From Elmis aenea (Eukaryota > Arthropoda > Insecta > Coleoptera > Elmidae): a DNA stretch of 64,000 bases. A program made the translations under genes and the position numbers. The notes under the pieces are model-generated. The model searched no databases. It was not told where the DNA came from and saw nothing but the letters and a program-made list of their open reading frames with translations. Positions 23,180 to 36,605 of the stretch are shown in pieces. How positions within the stretch are numbered: the first letter of the stretch is position 1; each line of letters begins with the position of its first letter. The stretch is taken from contig CANTFG010000033.1 in assembly GCA_947652605.1 (NCBI GenBank), forward strand, positions 36,627 through 100,626. Reading direction: 5' to 3'.

Positions 23180-24718
23180 GGATAAACTGTTCCTGTGATA
23201 TACAAATCAATAATTAAAATTGTTTAGAAATAGTCGCTCAAGGAACATATGTATTAACTAAAGCACGGTATTTTTAGGAAATTATTAAAAATTAAAACCA
23301 GCTCATTGAAAGACATATGCAAAAAAATTGTATTCCTGTAAAGAGGCGATGGATAAACTGTTCCTGTGATATACAAATCAATAATTAAAATTGTTTAGAA
23401 ATAGTCGCTCAAGGAACATATGTATTAACTAAAGCACGGTATTTTTAGGAAATTATTAAAAATTAATACCAGCTCATTGAAAGACATATGCAAAACAATT
23501 GTATTCATGTAAAGAGGCGATGGATAAACTGTTTCTGTGACATACACATCAATAATTAAAATTGTTCAGAAATAGTCGCTCAAGGAACATATGTATTAAC
23601 TAAAGCACGGTATTTTTAGGAAATTATTAAAAATTAAAACCAGCTCATTGAAAGACATATGCAAAACAATTGTATTCATGTAAAGAGGCGATGGATAAAC
23701 TGTTCCTGTGATATACAAATCAATAATTAAAATTGTTTCGAAATAGTCGCTCAAGGAACATATGTATTAACTAAAGCACGGTATTTTTAGGAAATTAATA
23801 AAAATTAAAACCAGCTCATTGGAAGACATATGCAAAACAATTTTATTCATGTAAAGAGGCGATGGATAAACTGTTCCTGTGATATACAAATCAATAATTA
23901 AAATTGTTTAGAAATAGTCGCTCAAGGAACATATGTATTAACTAAAGCACGGTATTTTTAGGAAATTATTAAAAATTAAAACCAGCTCATTGAAAGACAT
24001 ATGCAAAACAATTTTATTCATGTAAAGAGGCGATGGATATACTGTTCCTGTCATATACAAATCAATAATTAAAATTGTTTAGAAATAGTCGCTCAAGGAA
24101 CATATGTATTAACTAAAGCACGGTATTTTTAGGAAATTATTAAAAATTAAAACCAGCTCATTAAAAGACATATGCAAAACAATTGTATTCATGTAAAGAG
24201 GCGATGGATATACTGTTCCTGTCATATACAAATCAATAATTAAAATTGTTTAGAAATAGTCGCTCAAGGAACATATGTATTAACTAAAGCACGGTATTTT
24301 TAGGAAATTATTAAAAATTAAAACCAGCTCATTGAAAGACATATGCAAAACAATTGTATTCATGTAAAGAGGCGATAGATAAACTGTTCCTGTGATATAC
24401 AAATCAATAATTAAAATTGTTTCGAAATAGTCGCACAAGGAACATATGTATTAACTAATGCATGGTATTTTTAGGAAATTATTAAAAATTAAAACCAGCT
24501 CATTGAAAGACATATGCAAAACAATTGTATTCATGTAAAGAGGCGATGGATAAACTGTTCCTGTCATATACAAATCAATAATTGAAATTGTTTCGAAATA
24601 GTCGCACAAGGAACATATGTATTAACTAAAGCACGGTATTTTTAGGAAATTATTAAAAATTAAAACCAGCTCATTGAAAGACATATGCAAAACAATTGTA
24701 TTCATGTAAAGAGGCGAT

Positions 24719-24893
24719 GGATAAACTGTTTCTGTGATATACATACAAATCAATAATTAAAATTGTTCAGAAATAGTCGCTCAAAGAACATATGTATTAA
24801 CTAATGCACGGTATTTTTAGGAAATTATTAAAAATTAAAACCAGCTCATTGAAAGACATATGCAAAACAATTGTATTCCTGTAAAGAGGCGAT
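24719..24893. repeat. 175-bp monomer I, copy 6
   Basis: Duplicate of the I monomer at 18038 at 6,681 bp, with tttctg. The R monomer two places downstream carries 'ttagtaaaaattaatacc' (about 25166), a change not seen in its duplicates. Confidence 0.95.
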
Positions 24894-27801
24894 GGATAAA
24901 CTGTTCCTGTGATATACAAATCAATAATTAAAATTGTTTAGAAATAGTCGCTCAAGGAACATATGTATTAACTAAAGCACGGTATTTTTAGGAAATTATT
25001 AAAAATTAAAACCAGCTCATTGAAAGACATATGCAAAACAATTGTATTCCTGTAAAGAGGCGATGGATAAACTGTTCCTGTGATATACAAATCAATAATT
25101 AAAATTGTTTAGAAATAGTCGCTCAAGGAACATATGTATTAACTAAAGCACGGTATTTTTAGGAAATTAGTAAAAATTAATACCAGCTCATTGAAAGACA
25201 TATGCAAAACAATTGTATTCATGTAAAGAGGCGATGGATAAACTGTTTCTGTGACATACAAATCAATAATTAAAATTGTTCAGAAATAGTCGCTCAAGGA
25301 ACATATGTATTAACTAAAGCACGGTATTTTAAGGAAATTATTAAAAATTAAAACCAGCTCATTGAAAGACATATGCAAAACAATTTTATTCATGTAAAGA
25401 GGCGATGGATAAACTGTTCCTGTGATATACAAATCAATAATTAAAATTGTTTAGAAATAGTCGCTCAAGGAACATATGTATTAACTAAAGCACGGTATTT
25501 TTAGGAAATTATTAAAAATTAAAACCAGCTCATTGAAAGACATATGCAAAACAATTGTATTCATGTAAAGAGGCAATGGATAAACTGTTCCTGTGATATA
25601 CAAATCAATAATTAAAATTGTTTAGAAATAGTCGCTCAAGGAACATATGTATTAACTAAAGCACGGTATTTTTAGGAAATTATTAAAAATTAAAACCAGC
25701 TCATTGAAAGACATATGCAAAACAATTGTATTCATGTAAAGAGGCAATGGATAAACTGTTCCTGTCATATACAAATCAATAATTAAAATTGTTTAGAAAT
25801 AGTCGCTCAAGGAACATAATGTATTAACTAAAGCACGGTATTTTTAGGAAATTATTAAAAATTAAAACCAGCTCATTGAAAGACATATGCAAAACAATTG
25901 TATTCATGTAAAGAGGCGATGGATAAACTGTTCCTGTGATATACAAATCAATAATTAAAATTGTTTCGAAATAGTCGCTCAAGGAACATATGTATTAACT
26001 AAAGCACGGTATTTTTAGGAAATTATTAAAAATTAAAACCAGCTCATTGAAAGACATATGCAAAACAATTGTATTCATGTAAAGAGGCGATGGATAAACT
26101 GTTCCTGTGATATACAAATCAATAATTAAAATTGTTTCGAAATAGTCGCTCAAGGAACATATGTATTAACTAAAGCACGGTATTTTTAGGAAATTATTAA
26201 AAATTAAAACCAGCTCTATGAAAGACATATGCAAAACAATTGTATTCATGTAAAGAGGCGATGGATATACTGTTCCTGTCATATACAAATCAATAATTAA
26301 AATTGTTTAGAAATAGTCGCTCAAGGAACATATGTATTAACTAAAGCACGGTATTTTTAGGAAATTATTAAAAATTAAAACCAGCTCATTGAAAGACATA
26401 TGCAAAACAATTGTATTCATGTAAAGAGGCGATGGATAAACTGTTCCTGTGATATACAAATCAATAATTAAAATTGTTTCGAAATAGTCGCTCAAGGAAC
26501 ATATGTATTAACTAGTGCACGGTATTTTTAGGAAATTATTAAAAATTAAAACCAGCTCATTGAAAGACATATGCAAAACAATTGTATTCATGTAAAGAGG
26601 CGATAGATAAACTGTTCCTGTGATATACAAATCAATAATTGAAATTGTTTCGAAATAGTCACACAAGGAACATATGTATTAACTAATGCACGGTATTTTT
26701 AGGAAATTATTAAAAATTAAAACCAGCTCATTGAAAGACATATGCAAAACAATTGTATTCCTGTAAAGAGGCGATGGATAAACTGTTCCTGTGATATACA
26801 AATTAATAATTAAAATTGTTTAGAAATAGTCGCACAAGGAACATATGTATTAACTAAAGCACGGTATTTTTAGGAAATTATTAAAAATTAAAACCAGCTC
26901 ATTGAAAGACATATGCAAAACAATTGTATTCCTGTAAAGAGGCGATGGATAAACTGTTCCTGTGATATACAAATCAATAATTAAAATTGTTTAGAAATAG
27001 TCGCTCAAGGAACATATGTATTAACTAAAGCACGGTATTTTTAGGAAATTATTAAAAATTAAAACCAGCTCATTGAAAGACATATGCAAAACCATTGTAT
27101 TCATGTAAAGAGGCGATGGATAAACTGTTCCTGTGATATACAAATCAATAATTAAAATTGTTCAGAAATAGTCGCTCAAGGAACATATGTATTAACTAAT
27201 GCACGGTATTTTTAGGAAATTATTAAAAATTAAAACCAGCTCATTGAAAGACATATGCAAAAAAATTGTATTCCTGTAAAGACGCGATGGATAAACTGTT
27301 CCTGTAATATACAAATCAATAATTAAAATTGTTTAGAAACAGTCGCTCAAGGAACATATGTATTAACTAAAGCACGGTATTTTTAGGAAATTATTAAAAA
27401 TTAAAACCAGCTCATTGAAAGACATATGCAAAACAATTGTATTCATGTAAAGAGGCGATGGATAAACTGTTCCTGTCATATACAAATCAATAATTGAAAT
27501 AGTTTCGAAATAGTCGCACAAGGAACATATGTATTAACTAAAGCACGGTATTTTTAGGAAATTATTAAAAATTAATGCCAGCTCATTGAAAGACATATGC
27601 AAAACAATTGTATTCATGTAAAGAGGCGATGGATAAACTGTTCCTGTGATATACAAATCAATAATTAAAATTGTTTAGAAATAGTCGCTCAAGGAACATA
27701 TGTATTAACTAAAGCACGGTATTTTTAGGAAATTATTAAAAATTAAAACCAGCTCATTGAAAGACATATGCAAAACAATTGTATTCATGTAAAGAGGCGA
27801 T

Positions 27802-28998
27802 GGATAAACTGTTCCTGTGATATACAAATCAATAATTAAAATCGTTTAGAAATAGTCGCCCAAGGAACATATGTATTAACTAAAGCACGGTATTTTTAGG
27901 AAATTATTAAAAATTAAAACCAGCTCATTGAAAGACATATGCAAAACAATTGTATTTATGTAAAGAGGCGATGGATAAACTGTTCCTGTGATATACAAAT
28001 CAATAATTAAAATTGTTCAGAAATAGTCGCTCAAGGAACATATGTATTAACTAATGCACGGTATTTTTAGGAAATTATTAAAAATTAAAACCAGCTCATT
28101 GAAAGACATATGCAAAACAAATGTATTCCTGTAAAGAGGCGATGTATAAACTGTTCCTGTGATATACAAATCAATAATTAAAATTGTTTAGAAATAGTCG
28201 CTCAAGGAACATATGTATTAACTAAAGCACGGTATTTTTAGGAAATTATTAAAAATTAAAACCAGCTCATTGAAAGACATATGCAAAACAATTGTATTCA
28301 TGTAAAGAGGCGATGGATAAACTGTTCCTGTCATATACAAATCAATAATTGAAATTGTTTCGAAATAGTCGCACAAGGAACATATGTATTAACTAAAGCA
28401 CGGTATTTTTAGGAAATTATTAAAAATTAATACCAGCTCATTGAAAGACATATGCAAAACAATTGTATTCATGTAAAGAGGCGATGGATAAACTGTTTCT
28501 GTGATATACAAATCAATAATTAAAAGTGTTTAGAAATAGTCGCTCAAGGAACATATGTATTAACTAAAGCACGGTATTTTTAGGAAATTATTAAAAAATA
28601 AAACCAGCTCATTGAAAGACATATGCAAAACAATTGTATTCATGTAAAGAAGCGATGGATAAACTGTTCCTGTCATATACAAATCAATAATTGAAATTGT
28701 TTCAAAATAGTCGCACAAGGAACATATGTATTAACTAAAGCACGGTATTTTTAGGAAATTATTAAAAATTAAAACCAGCTCATTGAAAGACATATGCAAA
28801 ACAATTTTATTCATGTAAAAAGGCGATGGATAAACTGTTCCTGTCATATACAAATCAATAATTGAAATTGTTTCGAAATAGTCGCACAAGGAACATATGT
28901 ATTAACTAAAGCACGGTATTTTTAGGAAATTATTAAAAATTAATACCAGCTCATTGAAAGACATATGCAAAACAATTGTATTCATGTAAAGAGGCGAT
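27802..28998. repeat. 7-monomer HOR (1,197 bp), copy 3
   Basis: Matches 13246-14442 at 14,556 bp: atcgtttag with gcccaagg (27841), then TCAG, R, H with taatacc, F with ttaaaaaataaaacc, tttcaaaatag after aagaagcgat, and H. The last monomer ends in taatacc rather than ttagtaaaaatt, and the third starts 'tgtataaac' (28143); these are copy-specific changes. Confidence 0.9.
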
Positions 28999-30195
28999 GG
29001 ATAAACTGTTCCTGTAATATACAAATCAATAATTAAAATCGTTTAGAAATAGTCGCCCAAGGAACATATGTATTAACTAAAGCACGGTATTTTTAGGAAA
29101 TTATTAAAAATTAAAACCAGCTCATTGAAAGACATATGCAAAACAATTGTATTCATGTAAAGAGGCGATGGATAAACTGTTCCTGTGATATACAAATCAA
29201 TAATTAAAATTGTTCAGAAATAGTCGCTCAAGGAACATATGTATTAACTAATGCACGGTATTTTTAGGAAATTATTAAAAATTAAAACCAGCTCATTGAA
29301 AGACATATGCAAAACAAATGTATTCCTGTAAAGAGGCGATGGATAAACTGTTCCTGTGATATACAAATCAATAATTAAAATTGTTTAGAAATAGTCGCTC
29401 AAGGAACATATGTATTAACTAAAGCACGGTATTTTTAGGAAATTATTAAAAATTAAAACCAGCTCATTGAAAGACATATGCAAAACAATTGTATTCATGT
29501 AAAGAGGCGATGGATAAACTGTTCCTGTCATATACAAATCAATAATTGAAATTGTTTCGAAATAGTCGCACAAGGAACATATGTATTAACTAAAGCACGG
29601 TATTTTTAGGAAATTATTAAAAATTAATACCAGCTCATTGAAAGACATATGCAAAACAATTGTATTCATGTAAAGAGGCGATGGATAAACTGTTTCTGTG
29701 ATATACAAATTAATAATTAAAATTGTTTAGAAATAGTCGCTCAAGGAACATATGTATTAACTAAAGCACGGTATTTTTAGGAAATTATTAAAAAATAAAA
29801 CCAGCTCATTGAAAGACATATGCAAAACAATTGTATTCATGTAAAGAAGCGATGGATAAACTGTTCCTGTCATATACAAATCAATAATTGAAATTGTTTC
29901 AAAATAGTCGCACAAGGAACATATGTATTAACTAAAGCACGGTATTTTTAGGAAATTATTAAAAATTAAAACCAGCTCATTGAAAGACATATGCAAAACA
30001 ATTTTATTCATGTAAAGAAGCGATGGATAAACTGTTCCTGTCATATACAAATCAATAATTGAAATTGTTTCGAAATAGTCGCACAAGGAACATATGTATT
30101 AACTAAAGCACGGTATTTTTAGGAAATTAGTAAAAATTAAAACCAGCTCTTTGAAAGACATATGCAAAACAATTGTATTCATGTAAAGAGGCGAT
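28999..30195. repeat. 7-monomer HOR (1,197 bp), copy 4
   Basis: Matches 14443-15639 at 14,556 bp and copy 3 at 1,197 bp. The first monomer has gtaatat with atcgtttag (29038). Ends with ttagtaaaaatt and agctctttgaaag, like copy 2. A fifth, partial copy (five of the seven monomers) is visible at 21466-22320. Confidence 0.9.
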
Positions 30196-31050
30196 GGATA
30201 AACTGTTTCTGTAATATACAAATCAATAATTAAAATTGTTCAGAAATAGTCGCTCAAGGAACATATGTATTAACTAAAGCACGGTATTTTTAGGAAATTA
30301 TTAAAAATTAAAACCAGCTCATTGAAAGACATATGCAAAACAATTGTATTCCTGTAAAGAGGCGATGGATAAACTGTTTCTGTGATATACAAATCAATAA
30401 TTAAAATTGTTCAGAAATAGTCGCTCAAGGAACATATGTATTAACTAAAGCACGGTATTTTTAGGAAATTATTAAAAATTAAAACCAGCTCATTGAAAGA
30501 CATATGCAAAACAATTGTATTCATGTAAAGAGGCGATAGATAAACTGTTCCTGTGATATACAAATCAATAATTGAAATTGTTTCGAAATAGTCGCACAAG
30601 GAACATATGTATTAACTAATGCACGGTATTTTTAGGAAATTATTAAAAATTAAAACCAGCTCATTGAAAGACATATGCAAAACAATTGTATTCATGTAAA
30701 GAGGCGATGGATAAACTGTTCCTGTCATATACAAATCAATAATTGAAATTGTTTCGAAATAGTCGCACAAGGAACATATGTATTAACTAAAGCACGGTAT
30801 TTTTAGGAAATTATTAAAAATTAAAACCAGCTCATTGAAAGACATATGCAAAAAAATTGTATTCCTGTAAAGAGGCGATGGATAAACTGTTCCTGTGATA
30901 TACAAATCAATAATTAAAATTGTTTAGAAATAGTCGCTCAAGGAACATATGTATTAACTAAAGCACGGTATTTTTAGGAAATTATTAAAAATTATTACCA
31001 GCTCATTGAAAGACATATGCAAAACAATTGTATTCATGTAAAGAGGCGAT

Positions 31051-31225
31051 GGATAAACTGTTCCTGTGATATACATACAAATCAATAATTAAAATTGTTC
31101 AGAAATAGTCGCTCAAAGAACATATGTATTAACTAATGCACGGTATTTTTAGGAAATTATTAAAAATTAAAACCAGCTCATTGAAAGACATATGCAAAAC
31201 AATTGTATTCCTGTAAAGAGGCGAT
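31051..31225. repeat. 175-bp monomer I, copy 7
   Basis: Typical I monomer with ttcctg. It is the only I copy not directly preceded by an H monomer: an R-type monomer with 'gcaaaaaaattg' upstream and 'aattattacc' at its end stands in between. That inserted unit explains the 171-bp shift of the 14.6-kb repeat. Confidence 0.95.
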
Positions 31226-32764
31226 GGATAAACTGTTCCTGTGATATACAAATCAATAATTAAAATTGTTTAGAAATAGTCGCTCAAGGAACATATGTAT
31301 TAACTAAAGCACGGTATTTTTAGGAAATTATTAAAAATTAAAACCAGCTCATTGAAAGACATATGCAAAAAAATTGTATTCCTGTAAAGAGGCGATGGAT
31401 AAACTGTTCCTGTGATATACAAATCAATAATTAAAATTGTTTAGAAATAGTCGCTCAAGGAACATATGTATTAACTAAAGCACGGTATTTTTAGGAAATT
31501 ATTAAAAATTAATACCAGCTCATTGAAAGACATATGCAAAACAATTGTATTCATGTAAAGAGGCGATGGATAAACTGTTTCTGTGACATACAAATCAATA
31601 ATTAAAATTGTTCAGAAATAGTCGCTCAAGGAACATATGTATTAACTAAAGCACGGTATTTTTAGGAAATTATTAAAAATTAAAACCAGCTCATTGAAAG
31701 ACATATGCAAAACAATTGTATTCATGTAAAGAGGCGATGGATAAACTGTTCCTGTGATATACAAATCAATAATTAAAATTGTTTCGAAATAGTCGCTCAA
31801 GGAACATATGTATTAACTAAAGCACGGTATTTTTAGGAAATTAATAAAAATTAAAACCAGCTCATTGAAAGACATATGCAAAACCATTTTATTCATGTAA
31901 AGAGGCGATGGATAAACTGTTCCTGTGATATACAAATCAATAATTAAAATTGTTTAGAAATAGTCGCTCAAGGAACATATGTATTAACTAAAGCACGGTA
32001 TTTTTAGGAAATTATTAAAAATTAAAACCAGCTCATTGAAAGACATATGCAAAACAATTGTATTCATGTAAAGAGGCGATGGATAAACTGTTCCTGTCAT
32101 ATACAAATCAATAATTAAAATTGTTTAGAAATAGTCGCTCAAGGAACATATGTATTAACTAAAGCACGGTATTTTTAGGAAATTATTAAAAATTAAAACC
32201 AGCTCATTGAAAGACATATGCAAAACAATTGTATTCATGTAAAGAGGCGATGGATAAACTGTTCCTGTGATATACAAATCAATAATTAAAATTGTTTCGA
32301 AATAGTCGCTCAAGGAACATATGTATTAACTAAAGCACGGTATTTTTAGGAAATTATTAAAAATTAAAACCAGCTCATTGAAAGACATATGCAAAACAAT
32401 TGTATTCATGTAAAGAGGCGATAAATAAACTGTTCCTGTGATATACAAATCAATAATTAAAATTGTTTCGAAATAGTCGCTCAAGGAACATATGTATTAA
32501 CTAAAGCACGGTATTTTTAGGAAATTATTAAAAATTAAAACCAGCTCATTGAAAGACATATGCAAAACAATTGTATTTATGTAAAGAGGCGATGGATATA
32601 CTGTTCCTGTCGTATACAAATCAATAATTAAAATTGTTTAGAAATAGTCGCTCAAGGAACATATGTATTAACTAAAGCACGGTATTTTTAGAAAATAAGT
32701 AAAAATTAAAACCAGCTCTTTGAAAGACATATGCAAAACAATTGTATTCATGTAAAGAGGCGAT

Positions 32765-34818
32765 GCATAAACTGTTTCTGTGATATACAAATCAATAATA
32801 AAATTGTTCAGAAATAGTCGCTCAAGGAACATATGTATTAACTAAAGCACGGTATTTTTAGGAAAATATTAAAAATTAAAACCAGCTCATTGAAAGACAT
32901 ATGCAAAACAATTGTATTCCTGTAAAGAGGCGATGGATAAACTGTTTCTGTGATATACAAATCAATAATTAAAATTGTTCAGAAATAGTCGCTCAAGGAA
33001 CATATGTATTAACTAAAGCACGGTATTTTTAGGAAATTATTAAAAATTAAAACCAGCTCATTGAAAGACATATGCAAAACAATTGTATTCATGTAAAGAG
33101 GCGATAGATAAACTGTTCCTGTGATAAACAAATCAATAATTGAAATTGTTTCGAAATAGTCGCACAAGGAACATATGTATTAACTAATGCACGGTATTTT
33201 TAGGAAATTATTAAAAATTAAAACCAGCTCATTGAAAGACATATGCAAAACAATTGTATTCATGTAAAGAGGCGATGGATAAACTGTTCCTGTCATATAC
33301 AAATCAATAATTGAAATTGTTTCGAAATAGTCGCACAAGGAACATATGTATTAACTAAAGCACGGTATTTTTAGGAAATTATTAAAAATTAAAACCAGCT
33401 CATTGAAAGACATATGCAAAACAATTGTATTCATGTAAAGAGGCGATGGATAAACTGTTCCTGTGATATACATACAAATCAATAATTAAAATTGTTCAGA
33501 AATAGTCGCTCAAAGAACATATGTATTAACTAATGCACGGTATTTTTAGGAAATTATTAAAAATTAAAACCAGCTCATTGAAAGACATATGCAAAACAAT
33601 TGTATTCCTGTAAAGAGGCGATGGATAAACTGTTCCTGTGATATACAAATCAATAATTAAAATTGTTTAGAAATAGTGTCGCTCAAGGAACATATGTATT
33701 AACTAAAGCACGGTATTTTTAGGAAATTATTAAAAATTAAAACCAGCTCATTGAAAGACATATGCAAAAAAATTGTATTCCTGTAAAGAGGCGATGGATA
33801 AACTGTTCCTGTGATATACAAATCAATAATTAAAATTGTTTAGAAATAGTCGCTCAAGGAACATATGTATTAACTAAAGCACGGTATTTTTAGGAAATTA
33901 TTAAAAATTAATACCAGCTCATTGAAAGACATATGCAAAACAATTGTATTCATGTAAAGAGGCGATGGATAAACTGTTTCTGTGACATACAAATCAATAA
34001 TTATAATTGTTCAGAAATAGTCGCTCAAGGAACATATGTATTAACTAAAGCACGGTATTTTTAGGAAATTATTAAAAATTAAAACCAGCTCATTGAAAGA
34101 CATATGCAAAACAATTGTATTCATGTAAAGAGGCGATGGATAAACTGTTCCTGTGATATACAAATCAATAATTAAAAATTGTTTCGAAATAGTCGCTCAA
34201 GGAACATATGTATTAACTAAAGCACGGTATTTTTAGGAAATTATTAAAAATTAAAACCAGCTCATTGAAAGACATATGCAAAACAATTTATTCATGTAAA
34301 GAGGCGATGGATAAACTGTTCCTGTGATATACAAATCAATAATTAAAATTGTTTAGAAATAGTCGCTCAAGGAACATATGTATTAACTAAAGCACGGTAT
34401 TTTTAGGAAATTATTAAAAATTAAAACCAGCTCATTGAAAGACATATGCAAAACAATTGTATTCATGTAAAGAGGCGATGGATAAACTGTTCCTGTCATA
34501 TACAAATCAATAATTAAAATTGTTTAGAAATAGTCGCTCAAGGAACATATGTATTAACTAAAGCACGGTATTTTAGGAAATTATTAAAAATTAAAACCAG
34601 CTCATTGAAAGACATATGCAAAACAATTGTATTCATGTAAAGAGGCGATGATAAACTGTTCCTGTGATATACAAATCAATAATTAAAATTGTTTCGAAAT
34701 AGTCGCTCAAGGAACATATGTATTAACTAAAGCACGGTATTTTAGGAAATTATTAAAAATTAAAACCAGCTCATTGAAAGACATATGCAAAACAATTGTA
34801 TTCATGTAAAGAGGCGAT
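32765..34818. repeat. Partial repeat of 15640 onward, with clustered indels
   Basis: Begins with an F/TCAG monomer (starting gcataaac) preceded by agctctttgaaag, as at 15640. It then runs F, A1 (with 'gataaacaaatc' near 33124), H, I, R, R, Q, D, R, C, D. It lies at 17,125 bp from 15640 up to the I monomer. One T is missing near 32799. Between 33677 and 34883 seven 1-2 bp indels occur, far more than elsewhere in the window, and most lie in short homopolymers. Confidence 0.85.
33448..33622. repeat. 175-bp monomer I, copy 8
   Basis: Typical I monomer (ttcctg, TCAG, caaagaac, aatgc) after an H monomer. The next monomer (33623) is 173 bp because of a 'gt' duplication at 33677 inside the CENP-B-box-like stretch (aaatagtgtcgctc). 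Confidence 0.95.
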
Positions 34819-36529
34819 AAATAAACTGTTTCTGTAATATACAAATCAATAATTAAAATTGTTTCGAAATAGTCGCTCAAGGGAACATATGTATTAACTA
34901 AAGCACGGTATTTTTAGGAAATTATTAAAAATTAAAACCAGCTCATTGAAAGACATATGCAAAACAATTGTATTCATGTAAAGAGGCGATGGATATACTG
35001 TTCCTGTCATATACAAATCAATAATTAAAATTGTTTAGAAATAGTCGCTCAAGGAACATATGTATTAACTAAAGCACGGTATTTTTAGGAAATTATTAAA
35101 AATTAAAACCAGCTCATTGAAAGACATATGCAAAACAATTGTATTCATGTAAAGAGGCGATGGATAAACTGTTCCTGTGATATACAAATCAATAATTAAA
35201 ATTGTTTCGAAATAGTCGCTCAAGGAACATATGTATTAACTAATGCACGGTAATTTTAGGAAATTATTAAAAATTAAAACCAGCTCATTGAAAGACATAT
35301 GCAAAACAATTGTATTCATGTAAAGAGGCGATAGATAAACTGTTCCTGTGATATACAAATCAATAATTGAAATTTCTTCGAAATAGTCGCACAAGGAACA
35401 TATGTATTAACTAATGCACGGTATTTTTAGGAAATTATTAAAAATTAAAACCAGCTCATTGAAAGACATATGCAAAACAATTGTATTCATGTAAAGAGGC
35501 GATGGATAAACTAATCTTGTCATATACAAATCAATAATTGAAATTGTTTCGAAATAGTCGCACAAGGAACATATGTATTAACTAAAGCACGGTATTTTTA
35601 GGAAATTATTAAAAATTAAAACCAGCTCATTGAAAGACATATGCAAAACAATTGTATTCCTGTAAAGAGGCGATGGATAAACTGTTTCTGTGATATACAA
35701 ATCAATAATTAAAATTGTTCAGAAATAGTCGCTCAAGGAACATATGTATTAACTAAAGCACGGTATTTTTAGGAAATTATTAAAAATTAAAACCAGCTCA
35801 TTGAAAGACATATGCAAAACAATTGTATTCATGTAAAGAGGCGATAGATAAACTGTTCCTGTGATATACAAATCAATAATTGAAATTGTTTCGAAATAGT
35901 CGCACAAGGAACATATGTATTAACTAATGCACGGTATTTTTAGGAAATTATTAAAAATTAAAACCAGCTCATTGAAAGACATATGCAAAACAATTGTATT
36001 CATGTAAAGAGGCGATGGATAAACTGTTCCTGTGATATACAAATCAATAATTAAAATTGTTTAGAAATAGTCGCTCAAGGAACATATGTATTAACTAAAG
36101 CACGGTATTTTTAGGAAAATATTAAAAATTAAAACCAGCTCATTGAAAGACATATGCAAAACAATTGTATTCCTGTAAAGAGGCGATGGATAAACTGTTT
36201 CTGTGATATACAAATCAATAATTAAAATTGTTTAGAAATAGTCGCTCAAGGAACATATGTATTAACTAAAGCACGGTATTTTTAGGAAATTATTAAAAAT
36301 TAAAACCAGCTCATTGAAAGACATATGCAAAACAATTGTATTCCTGTAAAGAGGCGATGGATAAACTGTTTCTGTGATATACAAATCAATAATTAAAATT
36401 GTTTAGAAATAGTCGCTCAAGGAACATATGTATTAACTAAAGCACGGTATTTTTAGGAAATTATTAAAAATTAAAACCAGCTCATTGAAAGACATATGCA
36501 AAACTATTGTATTCATGTAAAGAGGCAAT
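34819..36529. repeat. K T B A1 H F A1 R F F module leading to X
   Basis: Monomers at 34819 (K, tttctgtaat), 34991 (T), 35162 (B), 35333 (A1, 'aatttcttcg'), 35504 (H, with 'aaactaatcttgtc'), 35675 (F/TCAG), 35846 (A1), 36017 (R, 'gaaaatatta'), 36188 and 36359 (F), followed by X. The same order, minus T, starts at 37290. The T-B-A1 start matches the 18-mer, so the F-rich tail has replaced the usual D K T T part. Confidence 0.85.
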
Positions 36530-36605
36530 GGATAAACTGTTCCTGTTATATACAAATCAATAATTTAAATTGTTTAAAAATAGTCGCTCAAGGAACATAT
36601 GCGAT
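36530..36605. repeat. Truncated 76-bp monomer X, copy 2
   Basis: Same junction as the other X copies, after ggcaat. Private changes are gttatat in place of gtcatat, and gtttaaaaatag in place of gtttagaaatag. It lies 30,887 bp from copy 1. Confidence 0.95.

Larger units (their letters stand above)
21466..25920. repeat. Partial repeat of block A (matches 14785-19238)
   Basis: From 21466 the monomer series repeats that from 14785 at an offset of 6,681 bp (39 monomers plus three 4-bp insertions). Shared marks: aaattaataatt (15153 and 21834), gtaatata (15655 and 22336), ggaagttatt (16251 and 22932), 'tacacatc' in Q (about 16863 and 23544), cattggaagac (17141 and 23822), and the ggcaat before a C monomer (18897 and 25578). 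The marks gaacaaatg and catgtgaag of 17012-21465 are absent, so they arose after this duplication. There is one private A insertion near 25818. Confidence 0.9.
25921..32764. repeat. Repeat of block A (matches from 11365), with one extra monomer
   Basis: Starting at 25921 the series follows 11365 onward at a 14,556-bp offset up to about 30880. From the I monomer (31051) on, the offset is 14,727 bp, because one monomer (30880-31050, ending 'aattattacc') has been added. The first K monomer (11536) is replaced by a D (26092). Similarity continues to the ttaataaaaatt D monomer at 31739; after about 31910 the order changes to R C D K T and the copy ends. Two 7-monomer HOR copies lie inside (27802-30195). 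Confidence 0.87.
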
